Source: Leclercia sp. S52
GTDB taxonomy: Bacteria > Pseudomonadota > Gammaproteobacteria > Enterobacterales > Enterobacteriaceae
Direction: 5' to 3'
Length of the DNA stretch: 64,000 nucleotides
Assembly (NCBI RefSeq): GCF_039727615.1
Contig: NZ_CP152474.1
Location: 434,001-498,000 of the forward strand
Below, piece after piece: positions 21,235 through 37,053 of the stretch. A program made the position numbers and the translations under genes. Position 1 is the first letter of the stretch. Each line of letters begins with the position of its first letter. Below the pieces are notes generated by a model that saw only the letters and a program-made list of their open reading frames with translations, did not search any database and was not told the DNA's origin.

Positions 21235-23178
21235 CTATTTGCCTAAATCCACCTGATAAATCGCGAATCCGATCTCATCGGTGGCGACCTGCTGCATCGG
21301 ATACTGCGCTTTCTCTTTGATAAACGCCGCCGCTTTCTCGGATGGTGCCGTCTCAAAGCGCACATCGAGCTTCACGTCGCTGTGGATCGGCGCCAGACGC
21401 CAGTTGTTATCCGCTGCCGGGTGGATTTCGCCTGCTTTTTTCGACTGCTCTCCGATCCACGCTGCCAGCACCGAGCGGTTCTCGTCCGGTGAGGCGAAGG
21501 CGATATGGCTGTCGCCGGTCCCGGCAAACTTGCCGCCGTAGGCGCGGTAGTTATTGGTTGCCACCAGGAAGGTCGCTTTTGGATCAATCGGCTTGCCGTT
21601 GAAGGTCAGATTCTTGATACGCTCCGCCTGGGCATTCACCACCTGGCACTCGCCGTCATATTTCGCTGGCAGAGAGACATCAATCTGGTACTCCACGCCG
21701 TCGATCACGTCGAAGTTATAGGTGCGGAACCCGTCCCAGTTAATCAGCGACTGCGGTTTAGTGCTGTTGACATCGATCTGGTTGAACTGTCCGGCCGAGC
21801 ACTCAAGCCACTCCTTCACCTCCTGACCGGTGGCTTTGACCACCACCAGGGTGTTCGGATAGAGATAGAGGTCGGCGGCGTTGCGGAAGGTCAGCTGGCC
21901 TTTCTCTACTTCGACATAGCTGGCCGGATCGTTCTTGCGTCCGCCCACCTTAAACGGCGCGGCGGCGGAGAGTACCGGCAGTTTCGCCAGGTCCGGATCG
22001 CCCTGAATATAGCGCTCCACGTAGGCTTTCTGCGCCAGGTTCACCACCTGCACGGTGGGATCGTCCTGCACCAGCGACAGGTAGCTGTACATGTTGTCGG
22101 AAGACTTGCCGATCGGTTTGCTGACAAACTCGCGGGTGGCGTCGTGATCGTGCTTCAGCACCTCGACGATCTTTTTATCCTCTCCGACCAGCGCTTTTTT
22201 GGCCGCCAGATCGTAAATCGGCCGTGCTTCGGCCTTCGACTCGGTCACCTGCCATTTGCCGCCGTCATTATTCAGCACCAGATCCACCACCCCGAGGTGA
22301 TCGCCCCACATGCCCGGCATCACCGCCGGCACGCCGTTCAGCGTCCCTTTGGCAATGTCCGCCCCTTTGATGCTGGCGAAATCTTTGCCCGGGAATACCG
22401 CGTGGGCGTGTCCAAAGAGAATAGCGTCGACGCCTTTCACTTCGCTGAGGTAGTAGACCGAGTTTTCCGCCATCGCCTGATACGGATCGGCAGAGAGACC
22501 GGAGTGGGCCACCACCACCACCAGGTCGGCGCCTTTCTCGCGCATCTCCGGCACATACTTGCGGGCGGTTTCGGTAATGTCGTTGACCGTCACTTTGCCG
22601 CTCAGGTTGGCCTTATCCCAGGTCATGATCTGCGGCGGTACAAAGCCGATATAGCCAATCTTCAGGGTCTGCGATTTGCCGTCCTGATCGGTCACGGTGG
22701 TCTCTTTGATCAGATAAGGGGTAAAAAGCGGCTTATTGGTCTTAACGTCGATGATATTGGCGTTAACGTACGGGAATTTGGCCCCGGACAGCGCCATGTG
22801 CAGATAATCCAGGCCGTAGTTAAACTCGTGGTTACCGAGGTTGCCCACCGCGTAATCGAGGGTGTTCAGCGCCTTGTAAACCGGGTGGATATCGCCCTTT
22901 TTCAGACCTTTCGCCGCCATGTAATCCCCAAGCGGACTACCCTGAATTAAGTCCCCGTTATCGACCAGCACGCTGTTTTTCACTTCGCTACGGGCGGCAT
23001 TAATCAGGCTGGCGGTGCGCACCAGGCCAAACTTTTCCGTCGGCGCATCTTTGTAGTAGTCGAAGTCCATCATATTGCTGTGCAGGTCGGTAGTTTCCAG
23101 AATGCGGAGATCGACCGTCGCCGCCTGTACGCTCGCGGCAATCAGCGTCGCCAGGAGCGTTGCGCTAAACTTAATCAT
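21235..23178 (-). CDS. cpdB: CpdB, periplasmic 2',3'-cyclic-nucleotide 2'-phosphodiesterase/3'-nucleotidase
   Basis: A 647-residue periplasmic enzyme: signal peptide (cleavage near ASVQAATVD), a calcineurin-like metallophosphatase domain with [28 protein letters not shown] and [11 protein letters not shown], then a 5'-nucleotidase C-terminal domain. It hydrolyses 2',3'-cyclic nucleotides and 3'-nucleotides so that nucleosides can be taken up. The length equals E. coli CpdB when started at 23178. It is divergent from cysQ. Confidence 0.97.
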   Translation of the reverse strand: MIKFSATLLATLIAASVQAATVDLRILETTDLHSNMMDFDYYKDAPTEKFGLVRTASLINAARSEVKNSVLVDNGDLIQGSPLGDYMAAKGLKKGDIHPVYKALNTLDYAVGNLGNHEFNYGLDYLHMALSGAKFPYVNANIIDVKTNKPLFTPYLIKETTVTDQDGKSQTLKIGYIGFVPPQIMTWDKANLSGKVTVNDITETARKYVPEMREKGADLVVVVAHSGLSADPYQAMAENSVYYLSEVKGVDAILFGHAHAVFPGKDFASIKGADIAKGTLNGVPAVMPGMWGDHLGVVDLVLNNDGGKWQVTESKAEARPIYDLAAKKALVGEDKKIVEVLKHDHDATREFVSKPIGKSSDNMYSYLSLVQDDPTVQVVNLAQKAYVERYIQGDPDLAKLPVLSAAAPFKVGGRKNDPASYVEVEKGQLTFRNAADLYLYPNTLVVVKATGQEVKEWLECSAGQFNQIDVNSTKPQSLINWDGFRTYNFDVIDGVEYQIDVSLPAKYDGECQVVNAQAERIKNLTFNGKPIDPKATFLVATNNYRAYGGKFAGTGDSHIAFASPDENRSVLAAWIGEQSKKAGEIHPAADNNWRLAPIHSDVKLDVRFETAPSEKAAAFIKEKAQYPMQQVATDEIGFAIYQVDLGK

Positions 23179-23369
23179 CAGAGGAGTCCTTTTTTTGAAC
23201 CAGGCCACAAAAGAATATGTATCTATATTTTTTTGCTTACAGAATTGTGAATCCTGCCAGAAAAAAAGTGCCCTGAAACCGGAATTGCTTCACAGATAGC
23301 GGATTTATTCACAATGCGATATAAATAAAACAAAGAGTTAAACCCACTGTGTTAACAAAGAGGTGGAGA

Positions 23370-24110
23370 ATGTTAGATAAAATTTGTCAGCTCGCACGGG
23401 ATGCGGGCGATGCCATCATGCAGGTCTATGATGGCAAGATCCCGATGGACGTGATCCAAAAAATCGATGACTCACCGGTGACCGCCGCCGATCTTGCGGC
23501 GCACGGGGTGATCCTCCAGGGCTTGCAGGCGCTGACGCCCGATATTCCTGTGCTGTCAGAAGAAGATCCTCAGCCCTGGGATGAACGCCAGCACTGGCAG
23601 CGTTACTGGCTGGTTGATCCCCTGGACGGCACCAAGGAGTTCATCAAACGTAATGGTGAGTTCACCGTCAATATTGCCCTGATTGAGAAAGGCAAAGCGG
23701 TGCTGGGTGTGGTCTATGCCCCGGTGTTGAAGGTGATGTACAGCGCCGCCGACGGCAAAGCGTGGAAAGAGGAGTGCGGCGTGCGTAAGCAGATTCAGGT
23801 GCGTGACGCCCGGCCGCCGCTGGTGGTGATCAGCCGCTCGCATGCGGATAATGAACTGCAGGAGTATCTGCATCAGCTGGGTGAGCATCAGACGACGTCG
23901 ATTGGCTCCTCGCTGAAATTCTGCCTGGTGGCAGAAGGGCAGGCGCAGCTCTATCCCCGCTTCGGGCCAACCAACGTCTGGGATACGGCGGCAGGTCACG
24001 CCGTTGCCGCCGCCGCGGGTGCGCATGTTCACGACTGGCAGGGCAAGCCGCTCGACTATACCCCGCGTGAATCATTCCTTAATCCCGGCTTCCGGGTCTC
24101 GCTTTACTGA
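23370..24110 (+). CDS. cysQ: CysQ, 3'(2'),5'-bisphosphate nucleotidase
   Basis: A 246-residue inositol-monophosphatase-fold enzyme that removes the 3'-phosphate of PAP, a by-product of sulfate assimilation. Metal ligands are in LSEED and DPLDGTKEF, and the family signature [14 protein letters not shown] is near residue 205. Start ATG 23370 was chosen (GGTGGAGA upstream; E. coli length). The 3' end overlaps ytfJ by 7 bp tail to tail. Confidence 0.97.
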   Translation: MLDKICQLARDAGDAIMQVYDGKIPMDVIQKIDDSPVTAADLAAHGVILQGLQALTPDIPVLSEEDPQPWDERQHWQRYWLVDPLDGTKEFIKRNGEFTVNIALIEKGKAVLGVVYAPVLKVMYSAADGKAWKEECGVRKQIQVRDARPPLVVISRSHADNELQEYLHQLGEHQTTSIGSSLKFCLVAEGQAQLYPRFGPTNVWDTAAGHAVAAAAGAHVHDWQGKPLDYTPRESFLNPGFRVSLY

Positions 24111-24661
24111 CCGAGCAGCTTATGCAGCAGGGCAATCACCTGCTGCACCTCTTCCTGGGTCAGCGCCCCGTCTTTCGCCCACTGAACGCGGCCCTCTTTA
24201 TCCAGTACGGCCGCCGCTGAACTCTCTTCTTCCAGCTGCCACGCGCCGCGTGCCGTACCGTTACTGTCGACCACGATCTGCGACCACGGATAGAGCTTTT
24301 TATTGCTCTCCAGGCTGCTGCGCACAAACATGCCGGAGCCCGGGATCGCATCGTCGGTGTTAACGATGGTGGTGGTCTGGTAGCTATCTTTTGGTAAATG
24401 TGCCGACTTGATCGCTTCAATCAAGGTTGCGTTTTTCTCTTTTGCCGACGAGCGGCCGGCAATATGTAGCACAACTCGCACTTTGCCTGGGAGCTGCGCG
24501 CTATTCCATTTTTTGTAGCTAAACTCATTATTGTCGAGGATCAATTCTCCCCGGTCGGCAATGCCCACCGGCGGCACACGTTGTCCCTTCTCGAAATTAT
24601 GTGCAGAAGCCATCAGTGGCAGCAACAGGCAGGCAGTTGCCAGGATGTTACGTAGGGTCAT
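24104..24661 (-). CDS. ytfJ: YtfJ, periplasmic thioredoxin-fold protein
   Basis: A 185-residue protein with signal peptide ([19 protein letters not shown]) and a YtfJ/HI0045 thioredoxin-like domain. It has the fold motifs ([44 protein letters not shown]) but no CxxC pair, so classical redox activity is doubtful. Length is as in E. coli (184). Function is unknown. Confidence 0.92.
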   Translation of the reverse strand: MTLRNILATACLLLPLMASAHNFEKGQRVPPVGIADRGELILDNNEFSYKKWNSAQLPGKVRVVLHIAGRSSAKEKNATLIEAIKSAHLPKDSYQTTTIVNTDDAIPGSGMFVRSSLESNKKLYPWSQIVVDSNGTARGAWQLEEESSAAAVLDKEGRVQWAKDGALTQEEVQQVIALLHKLLGQ

Positions 24662-24985
24662 GGTGTTTCCTTATTTTTTTGGCAGGTGATCCGACCACTT
24701 GGTCATACGTTTTAATCATAAGTGCGATCGCGGCGCTTTACCCGCAATCCCGGTGCCAGAGTGAGGGGGAACGCACATATCTGCACAAAAACGAAGGCTT
24801 ATACTGCCCGAAAGTTACGATTGCAAAGAATATTCTGATTATTTGTCATCAAAAGGTAAATAAACTTATGCAGACTGGGTATCGCAGTTTTTCTGGACTA
24901 TAGTCATTGGGCAATAAATTTGCGCTCCAGAGAGTCGGCCCGATTGTGGCGCCGCAAGAGCGTATGATTCGCAGGAGATAATAGA
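24662..24985. promoter_or_regulatory. ytfJ / ytfK divergent promoter region
   Basis: 324 bp with no gene. It must hold both promoters; TATAGTCATTGG-type AT-rich sequence near 24898-24910 is a possible ytfK promoter. I find no operator I can name with confidence. Confidence 0.4.
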
Positions 24986-25192
24986 ATGAAAATTTTCCAA
25001 CGCTACAATCCGCTTCAGGTGGCGAAATACGTAAAAATCCTGTTCCGTGGACGGTTGTATATCAAGGATGTTGGCGCTTTTGAATTTGATAAGGGCAAAA
25101 TCCTTGTCCCAAAAGTGAAGGATAAACAGCACTTTTCTGTGATGTCCGAAGTCAACCGTCAGGTTATGCGTCTGCAAACTGAGATGGCTTAA
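24986..25192 (+). CDS. ytfK: YtfK, stringent-response stimulator (SpoT-binding)
   Basis: A 68-residue DUF1107 protein ([29 protein letters not shown]...). It matches E. coli YtfK, which is reported to bind SpoT and tilt it towards (p)ppGpp synthesis during phosphate or fatty acid starvation. AGGAGAT lies just before the start. It is monocistronic. Confidence 0.93.
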   Translation: MKIFQRYNPLQVAKYVKILFRGRLYIKDVGAFEFDKGKILVPKVKDKQHFSVMSEVNRQVMRLQTEMA

Positions 25193-25208
25193 CCAACGTG
25201 CTATGCAG

Positions 25209-25240
25209 TAAAAAAAACGGCTCCCGAGGGAGCCGTTGAT
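25209..25240. terminator. Shared ytfK / ytfL terminator
   Basis: AACGGCTCCC and GGGAGCCGTT flank a very short loop; an A run on the left makes the U tract for ytfL on the minus strand. Confidence 0.8.
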
Positions 25241-25249
25241 GTTTCTGGC

Positions 25250-26587
25250 TTAGGCCGAGACGTTCTCTTCGGCATCCGGCAGTTTCGGCACCAGCACGGT
25301 CGGTTTGTTGTCGATGCGCGTCACCAGCAGCTGGTCGATGCGGTAGTTGTCGATATCCACCACTTCGAACTTGTAGCCCGAGAACTTCACCGAGTCGGTG
25401 CGTTTCGGGATCTTACGCAGCATAAACATCATAAAGCCGCCGATGGTCTCGTAGTTGCCGGACTGTGGGAACTCGTCGATATCCAGCACGCGCATCACGT
25501 CGTCAATCGGCGTGCCGCCGTCCACCAGCCATGAGTTCTCATCGCGCGCCACAATCTGCTCTTCCAGACCCTGGCCCACCAGATCGCCCATCAGCGTGGT
25601 CATCACGTCATTGAGGGTGATGATCCCCACCACCAGCGCGTATTCGTTCATGATCACCGCGAAGTCTTCTCCGGCGGTTTTGAAACTTTCCAGCGCTTCG
25701 GAGAGCGTCAGGGTGTCCGGCACGATCAGCGTATTGCGGATCTGCACGCCGCTGTTCAGGGCCAGGCTCTGGTTCGCCAGCACGCGGTTCAGCAGGTCTT
25801 TGGAGTCCACATAGCCGATGATGTGGTCGATATCTTCATTACAGACCAGGAACTTGGAGTGCGGATGTTCCGCCACCTTGTTCTTCAGGCTCTGCTCGTC
25901 TTCGTGCAGATCGAACCAGATCACGTTCTCGCGGCCGGTCATTGACGACGGTACGGTACGCGACTCCAGCTCAAACACGTTCTCGATCAGCTCATGCTCC
26001 TGCTTACGCAGCACCCCCGCCAGCGCCCCGGCTTCGAACACCGCGTAAACATCATCAGAGGTGATGTCGTCTTTACGCACCATCGGCAGCTTGAACAGGC
26101 GGAAAATGGTGTTCGCCAGGCCGTTAAAGAACCACACCAGCGGGCGGAACACGAACAGACAGAAGCGCATCGGGTTGATGATGCGCAAAGCCACGGCTTC
26201 GGGCGCAATCATACCGATGCGTTTCGGGGTCAAATCGGCAAACAGAATGAACAGACCGGTTACCAGCGAGAAGGAGAGGATAAAGCTCAGCTGCTCGGAG
26301 AGTTCAGGGGAGAAGTACCGTGAGAAAACGCTATGAAAGACGGGAGAGAACGCGGCATCGCCGACAATACCGCCCAGGATGGCGACTGCATTAAGGCCAA
26401 TTTGCACCACGGTGAAGAACATCCCCGGGTTTTCCTGCATTTTCAGCACACGTTGAGCGTTGATATCGCCATCATCGGCGAGAAGTTTAAGTTTAATTTT
26501 ACGGGACGCGGCCAGGGAAATTTCTGAAATTGAGAAAAATGCACTGACGGCTATCAGACAAAGTATTACTAAAATACTGTTTAACAT
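25250..26587 (-). CDS. ytfL: YtfL (PaeA), CNNM/CorC-type membrane protein with CBS domains
   Basis: A 445-residue protein: DUF21/CNNM membrane domain with about four helices (residues 1-180), a pair of CBS domains (about 205-330) and a C-terminal CorC/HlyC transporter-associated domain (about 350-430). E. coli YtfL (447) is named PaeA for a role in cadaverine/putrescine export at stationary phase. The start MLNSILVILCLIAVSAFF fits E. coli. It is convergent with ytfK. Confidence 0.95.
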   Translation of the reverse strand: MLNSILVILCLIAVSAFFSISEISLAASRKIKLKLLADDGDINAQRVLKMQENPGMFFTVVQIGLNAVAILGGIVGDAAFSPVFHSVFSRYFSPELSEQLSFILSFSLVTGLFILFADLTPKRIGMIAPEAVALRIINPMRFCLFVFRPLVWFFNGLANTIFRLFKLPMVRKDDITSDDVYAVFEAGALAGVLRKQEHELIENVFELESRTVPSSMTGRENVIWFDLHEDEQSLKNKVAEHPHSKFLVCNEDIDHIIGYVDSKDLLNRVLANQSLALNSGVQIRNTLIVPDTLTLSEALESFKTAGEDFAVIMNEYALVVGIITLNDVMTTLMGDLVGQGLEEQIVARDENSWLVDGGTPIDDVMRVLDIDEFPQSGNYETIGGFMMFMLRKIPKRTDSVKFSGYKFEVVDIDNYRIDQLLVTRIDNKPTVLVPKLPDAEENVSA

Positions 26588-26734
26588 ATCTTATCCGGCT
26601 TCTCGCCAGATCCTCGGAGGGAAGTTGGTCATACAGGGTTGTAGCGTTTATGAACACCGGTCCGAAGCGGTAGGCCGGTTATTTCAGCGGCTAGTATAGC
26701 GTAAATGTCTGTAAAGCCGCCAGAGATCACTTTT

Positions 26735-26774
26735 TGAGCCGGTTCTGCCCACAAAGGGGCAGAACCGGTTTACT
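26735..26774. repeat. Long inverted repeat between ytfL and msrA
   Basis: GCCGGTTCTGCCC, ACAAA loop, GGGGCAGAACCGGT: a 13-bp stem directly after the msrA stop. There is no T tract on the msrA strand, so it is a hairpin of unproven function, possibly a 3'-end stabiliser. Confidence 0.65.
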
Positions 26775-26775
26775 G

Positions 26776-27417
26776 TTATGCCAGCTGAGGCGGCAGGCAG
26801 ACGCCGATGCCGCCGATGCCGCAGTAGCCGTACGGATTTTTATGCAGGTACTGCTGGTGGTCATCTTCCGCGTAGTAGAACGGCAGGGCGGTGGCGATCT
26901 CGGTGGTGACCTGACGATCGTCGTGCGCCTCGCGCATCGCCTGCTGGAAACGCGTCAGGCTGTCGCGGGCCGCCGCGTCCTGTTCCGGGGTGAGCGGATA
27001 GATCGCCGAGCGGTACTGGGTGCCGTGGTCATTGCCCTGACGCATGCCCTGCGCCGGGTCGTGGTTTTCCCAGAACACCTGCAGCAGCTGTTCGTAGCTG
27101 ATGACGTTCGGGTCATACACCACCCGCACCGCCTCGGCATGACCGGTCTGGCCGGAGCAGACTTCGCGGTAGGTTGGGTTAGGGGTATAACCGCCGGTGT
27201 AGCCCGCCGCGGTGCTGTAAACCCCCGGCAGCGGCCAGAACAGGCGCTCCACGCCCCAGAAGCAGCCCATCGCGAACAGGGCGATCTCCATCCCGTCGGG
27301 AACGTTGGTCATCGAGTGACCGTTCACGGCGTGCAGGGTGGCGACGGGCATAGGGGTGTTACGTCCCGGTAATGCGTCCGCCTGAGCAACCAGGTGCTTT
27401 TTATCGAATAAACTCAC
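26776..27417 (-). CDS. msrA: MsrA, peptide methionine (S)-S-oxide reductase
   Basis: A 213-residue reductase of oxidised methionine. The catalytic Cys52 is in GCFWGVE, and the recycling cysteines lie in the C-terminal [10 protein letters not shown]. Substrate residues appear in [24 protein letters not shown]. Length is as in E. coli (212). It is divergent from tamA. Confidence 0.97.
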   Translation of the reverse strand: MSLFDKKHLVAQADALPGRNTPMPVATLHAVNGHSMTNVPDGMEIALFAMGCFWGVERLFWPLPGVYSTAAGYTGGYTPNPTYREVCSGQTGHAEAVRVVYDPNVISYEQLLQVFWENHDPAQGMRQGNDHGTQYRSAIYPLTPEQDAAARDSLTRFQQAMREAHDDRQVTTEIATALPFYYAEDDHQQYLHKNPYGYCGIGGIGVCLPPQLA

Positions 27418-27641
27418 GGTGTGACCTCCGGACAGGTGATGTTTGGGTTAAGGTTGTCACGACGCGTTTAATTGAACACAATAAATGCGGTGAATGAGTC
27501 TAGATTTAAACATAAGAAATATTAGGGTGATTAACCATTTTTCAACCCGTGAATTGGGTTTTGGGCTTTATGCCGTGATCTGCTGCGGAGCGGCACTTCA
27601 TCTGCTTCCAGGGGTGGAAACAAGGATATTCAGGAGAAAAC

Positions 27642-33149
<5,508 letters not shown>

Positions 33150-33151
33150 CA

Positions 33152-33496
33152 ATGCGAATATTTGTTTACGGCAGTTTACGAACCAAGCAAGGCAACAGCC
33201 ACTGGATGACCAACGCCCAGTTGCTGGGGGATTACAGTATCGAAAACTACCAGCTGTACAGCCTGGGCCACTATCCAGGCGCGGTTCCGGGGAACGGAGC
33301 AGTACAGGGGGAAGTTTATCGTATTGATAATGCCACGCTGGCCGAACTTGATGCCCTGCGCACCAAAGGCGGGGAATACGCTCGCCAGTTGATCCAGACA
33401 CCCTACGGCAGTGCATGGATGTACGTGTACCAACGTTCGGTCGACGGCCTGACGCTGATTGAAAGCGGTAACTGGTTAGACAGAGACCAGTACTGA
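33152..33496 (+). CDS. ytfP: YtfP, gamma-glutamylcyclotransferase-fold protein
   Basis: A 114-residue GGCT-like (AIG2) protein. The fold's substrate-binding YGSLR loop is at residues 5-9 (FVYGSLRT), and the acidic residue expected for catalysis lies in RTKGGEY. E. coli YtfP has 113 residues and no proven activity. It starts two bases after tamB, so it is the third gene of that operon, and is closed by a strong terminator. Confidence 0.93.
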   Translation: MRIFVYGSLRTKQGNSHWMTNAQLLGDYSIENYQLYSLGHYPGAVPGNGAVQGEVYRIDNATLAELDALRTKGGEYARQLIQTPYGSAWMYVYQRSVDGLTLIESGNWLDRDQY

Positions 33497-33500
33497 GATA

Positions 33501-33534
33501 AACAACGCCACCCTCGGGTGGCGTTGTTTTTTTT
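33501..33534 (+). terminator. tamAB-ytfP operon terminator
   Basis: AACAACGCCACCC, TC, GGGTGGCGTTG, then eight Ts. Confidence 0.93.
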
Positions 33535-33550
33535 GACATCCGCAGACGGT

Positions 33551-33592
33551 TTTGTAGGCCGGGTAAGGCGTAGCCGCCACCCGGCAGCTGGC
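33551..33592. repeat. REP palindrome between ytfP and ppa
   Basis: GTAGGCCGGGTAAGGCG...CGCCACCCGGCA at convergent gene ends. In E. coli K-12 this interval carries the chpS-chpB toxin-antitoxin pair, absent here. Confidence 0.8.
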
Positions 33593-33601
33593 CGCACAGA
33601 C

Positions 33602-33628
33602 AAAAAAAAGCCCCGACAAGTCGGGGCT
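33602..33628 (-). terminator. ppa terminator
   Basis: AGCCCCGA and TCGGGGCT with a 4-base loop; eight As on the left form the U tract on the minus strand. Confidence 0.92.
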
Positions 33629-33644
33629 CTTCACGCAGTAAGAA

Positions 33645-34172
33645 TTACTTCTTAGCGCGTTCGAAGGAGGCAATGATTTCAGCTTTCGCCGCTTCTGCAT
33701 TGTCCCAGCCTTCCACTTTCACCCATTTGCCTTTCTCAAGATCTTTGTAGTGCTCGAAGAAGTGGGCGATCTGCGCTTTCAGCAGTTCTGGCAGGTCGTT
33801 CACATCTTTGATGTGATCGTACTCTTTGCTCAGCTTGGTGTGCGGTACCGCAACCAGTTTCGCATCTTCACCAGCTTCGTCGGTCATCTTCAGAACGCCA
33901 ACCGGACGGCAGCGGATCACGGAGCCAGGCTGCAGTGGGTATGGCGTTGGAACCAGCACGTCTACCGGGTCACCGTCCAGAGACAGGGTGTGGTTGATGT
34001 AACCGTAGTTGCACGGATAGAACATCGCGGTAGACATGAAACGGTCAACGAACAGCGCGCCAGTGTCTTTGTCGATTTCGTATTTGATAGGATCAGCGTT
34101 CGCCGGGATTTCGATAACTACGTAGATGTCTTCCGGCAGTTCTTTACCCGCTGGGACGTTGAGTAAGCTCAT
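33645..34172 (-). CDS. ppa: Inorganic pyrophosphatase
   Basis: A 175-residue family I soluble pyrophosphatase, which hydrolyses PPi to drive biosynthesis. The metal-binding signature DGDPVDVLV is near residue 65, and catalytic residues lie in [17 protein letters not shown] and [17 protein letters not shown]. coli Ppa has 176 residues. It is divergent from ytfQ. Confidence 0.97.
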   Translation of the reverse strand: MSLLNVPAGKELPEDIYVVIEIPANADPIKYEIDKDTGALFVDRFMSTAMFYPCNYGYINHTLSLDGDPVDVLVPTPYPLQPGSVIRCRPVGVLKMTDEAGEDAKLVAVPHTKLSKEYDHIKDVNDLPELLKAQIAHFFEHYKDLEKGKWVKVEGWDNAEAAKAEIIASFERAKK

Positions 34173-34481
34173 GTCTGTGTCCTTTAAAATGATTGGTAAT
34201 CAAGTGGCGAGTATTATAGCCAACTGGCACGGAATGTCTCCGCCTGTTTTCGCCATTCGCCGTTCCCTGATGTCACTATCAGCCCATTCTCATGACAAGA
34301 TAATCCATAAACTCAGCCGCTTTTTTAATGGTCCAATGAAAGCGATTACAAACTTGTGATTAACGTTTTATTCACTTCTCCGAAGTGTGATGTAACACAC
34401 TCCGTTACATCTCGCATTGTCTATAGTTTTTTCGCAGAACACCTTTTACCCAACAATAAACTACCCTACGAGGACGTTCTT
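34173..34481. promoter_or_regulatory. ppa / ytfQ divergent promoter region
   Basis: 309 bp without a gene. It contains a GalR/GalS-like box (34336-34351) and a perfect inverted repeat GATGTAAC-N7-GTTACATC (34389-34411), both upstream of ytfQ. The ppa promoter must lie in the left 100 bp. Confidence 0.55.
34336..34351 (+). promoter_or_regulatory. GalR/GalS-type operator upstream of ytfQ
   Basis: ATGAAAGCGATTACAA matches 14 of 16 positions of GTGNAANCGNTTNCAC. That would tie the galactofuranose transporter to galactose regulation. Confidence 0.6.
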
Positions 34482-35438
34482 ATGTGGAAGCGCTTACTTC
34501 TTGTCACAGCAGTTTCAGCAGCCATGTCGTCTATGGCAATGGCCGCACCATTAACCGTAGGATTCGCACAAGTCGGCTCGGAATCAGGCTGGCGAGCGGC
34601 TGAAACCAACGTCGCGAAAAGCGAGGCCCAAAAGCGCGGCATTACGCTGAAAATCGCCGATGGTCAGCAAAAACAGGAAAACCAGATCAAAGCGGTGCGT
34701 TCTTTCATCGCTCAGGGCGTTGACGCCATCTTCATTGCACCGGTCGTGGCAACAGGCTGGGAGCCGGTCCTGAAAGAAGCTAAAGATGCCGAAATTCCGG
34801 TCTTCCTGCTCGATCGTTCCATCGATGTAAAAGACAAATCTCTCTATATGACCACCGTCACCGCCGACAACGTCCTGGAAGGTAAATTGATCGGTGAGTG
34901 GCTGGTAAAACAGGTGGATGGCAAGCCGTGTAACGTGGTTGAGCTGCAGGGCACCGTCGGTGCCAGCGTGGCCATCGACCGTAAGAAAGGCTTTGCTGAT
35001 GCCATCTCCAAAGCGTCAAACATCAAAATTATCCGCTCTCAGTCCGGCGACTTCACCCGCAGTAAAGGGAAAGAGGTCATGGAGAGCTTCATCAAAGCTG
35101 AGAACAACGGCAAAAACATCTGCATGGTTTACGCCCATAACGATGACATGGTGATCGGCGCCATTCAGGCCATTAAAGAAGCGGGTCTGAAACCGGGCAC
35201 CGATATCCTGACCGGCTCCATCGACGGCGTGCCGGATATCTATAAGGCGATGATCGACAAAGAGGCTAATGCCAGTGTTGAACTGACGCCGAACATGGCG
35301 GGCCCGGCCTTCGACGCGCTGGAAAAATTCAAGAAAGACGGCACCATGCCGGAGAAAGTCACCATCACCAAATCCACCCTCTACCTGCCTGATACCGCTA
35401 AAGAAGAGTTAGAGAAGAAGAAAAATATGGGCTACTAA
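34482..35438 (+). CDS. ytfQ: YtfQ (GafA), galactofuranose-binding periplasmic protein
   Basis: A 318-residue periplasmic sugar-binding protein of the ribose/galactose cluster: signal peptide cleaved after MAMAA, then the two-lobe Peripla_BP fold (VGFAQVGSESGWR, FLLDRSIDVKDK, YAHNDDMVIGAIQAIKEAG). E. coli YtfQ binds galactofuranose with high affinity. Start ATG 34482 opens the signal peptide; the frame is open 42 codons upstream without homology. It is the first gene of ytfQRT-yjfF. Confidence 0.96.
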   Translation: MWKRLLLVTAVSAAMSSMAMAAPLTVGFAQVGSESGWRAAETNVAKSEAQKRGITLKIADGQQKQENQIKAVRSFIAQGVDAIFIAPVVATGWEPVLKEAKDAEIPVFLLDRSIDVKDKSLYMTTVTADNVLEGKLIGEWLVKQVDGKPCNVVELQGTVGASVAIDRKKGFADAISKASNIKIIRSQSGDFTRSKGKEVMESFIKAENNGKNICMVYAHNDDMVIGAIQAIKEAGLKPGTDILTGSIDGVPDIYKAMIDKEANASVELTPNMAGPAFDALEKFKKDGTMPEKVTITKSTLYLPDTAKEELEKKKNMGY

Positions 35439-35442
35439 GCCT

Positions 35443-35516
35443 TTTTCCCTCTCCCTCCGGGAGAGGGTAGGGTGAGGGGAATTGCCGGGCGGCGCTGCGC
35501 TTGCCCGGCCTACGGG
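35443..35516. repeat. CCCTCTCCC inverted repeat plus REP palindrome between ytfQ and ytfR
   Basis: CCCTCTCCC-tcc-GGGAGAGGG, then TGCCGGGCGGCGC...GCCCGGCC. Placed inside the operon, it probably protects the highly expressed ytfQ message, as REP elements do after malE. Confidence 0.75.
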
Positions 35517-35536
35517 TTGTGCCGGGGGACGACATT

Positions 35537-37040
35537 ATGACCACAAACCAACACCAGGAAATCCTCCGCACAGAAGGATTGAGTAAGTACTTTCCCGGCG
35601 TAAAAGCGCTGGATAGCGTCGATTTCAGCCTGCGCCGTGGCGAGATCATGGCCCTGCTGGGAGAGAACGGCGCCGGGAAATCCACGCTGATTAAAGCCCT
35701 GACCGGTGTCTATCACGCCGATCGCGGCACCATCTGGCTGGAAGGCCAGGCCATATCGCCAAAAAATACCGCCCATGCCCAGCAGCTGGGAATCGGGACC
35801 GTCTACCAGGAAGTGAACCTGCTGCCGAACATGTCGGTGGCCGATAACCTGTTTATCGGTCGCGAGCCGCGGCGTTTTGGCTTTTTGCGCCGCAAAGAGA
35901 TGGAGGCCCGCGCCACCCGGCTGATGGAGTCCTACGGCTTTTCCCTCGACGTGCGCGAACCGCTGAACCGTTTTTCGGTGGCGATGCAGCAGATCGTCGC
36001 CATCTGCCGCGCCATCGACCTCTCCGCCAAAGTGCTGATCCTCGATGAACCCACCGCAAGCCTGGATACCCAGGAGGTGGAGATGCTCTTTACCCTGATG
36101 CGCCAGCTGCGCGATCAGGGGGGTGAGCCTGATATTCGTCACCCACTTCCTCGATCAGGTCTACGCCGTCAGCGACCGCATTACCGTCCTGCGTAACGGT
36201 GGCTTTGTCGGCTGCCGCGAAACCCGCGAGCTGCCGCAAATCGAGCTGGTCAAAATGATGCTCGGCCGCGAGCTGGAGACCAACGCCCTGCAGCGTGCGG
36301 GCCGCACCCTGCTCAGCGAGAAACCCATTGCGGCGTTCAAGGATTACGGCAGGAAGGGCACCATTGCCCCCTTTAACCTCGAGGTTCGCCCTGGGGAGAT
36401 TGTCGGTCTGGCGGGGCTGTTAGGCTCCGGGCGCACCGAAACCGCCGAGGTGATCTTCGGTATCAAGCCTGCCGACACCGGCAGCGCCCTGATCAAAGGC
36501 AAACCCCAGGCGCTGCGCTCCCCGCATCAGGCCTCCAGCCTCGGGATTGGCTTCTGCCCGGAAGACAGGAAAACCGACGGGATTATTGCCGCCGCCTCGG
36601 TGCGCGAAAACATCATTCTGGCCCTGCAGGCCCAGCGCGGCTGGCTGCGGCCAATCCCGCGTAAAGAGCAGAACGCCATTGCCGAGCGCTTTATTCGCCA
36701 GCTGGGGATCCGCACGCCGAGCGCGGAACAGCCGATCGAATTTCTCTCCGGCGGCAACCAGCAGAAGGTGCTGCTGTCGCGCTGGCTGCTGACCAAACCG
36801 CAGTTCCTGATCCTCGACGAGCCGACGCGCGGTATCGACGTGGGGGCGCACGCGGAGATCATCCGCCTGATCGAAACCCTCTGCGCCGACGGCCTGGCGC
36901 TGTTGGTCATCTCGTCGGAGCTGGAGGAGCTGGTGGGCTATGCGGATCGCGTGATCATCATGCGCGACCGGCAGCAGGTGGCCGAGATCCCGCTGGACGC
37001 GCTGTCCGTTCCGGCAATCATGAACGCCATTGCGGCATAA
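35537..37040 (+). CDS. ytfR: YtfR (GafB), galactofuranose ABC transporter ATPase; +1 frameshift in this sequence
   Basis: Tandem ABC ATPase of the sugar-importer type (500 residues). The first domain has Walker A GENGAGKS and Walker B VLILDEPTAS. The second has the degenerate P-loop GLLGSGRTE and the signature LSGGNQQK with FLILDEPTRG. Six Gs at 36118-36123 should be five: removing one gives RDQGVSLIFVTHFLDQVYAV and a full 500-residue product as in E. coli. The second half is intact in the shifted frame, so a base-calling error is likely. Start ATG 35537 matches E. coli. Confidence 0.94.
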
Positions 37041-37053
37041 GGAGTACATCGTG

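Noticed and set aside
21505..22950. A 481-codon open frame on the plus strand
   Set aside because: It lies wholly antisense to cpdB, an intact gene of exact family length, and its product is His/Arg-rich as shadow frames of GC-rich genes are.
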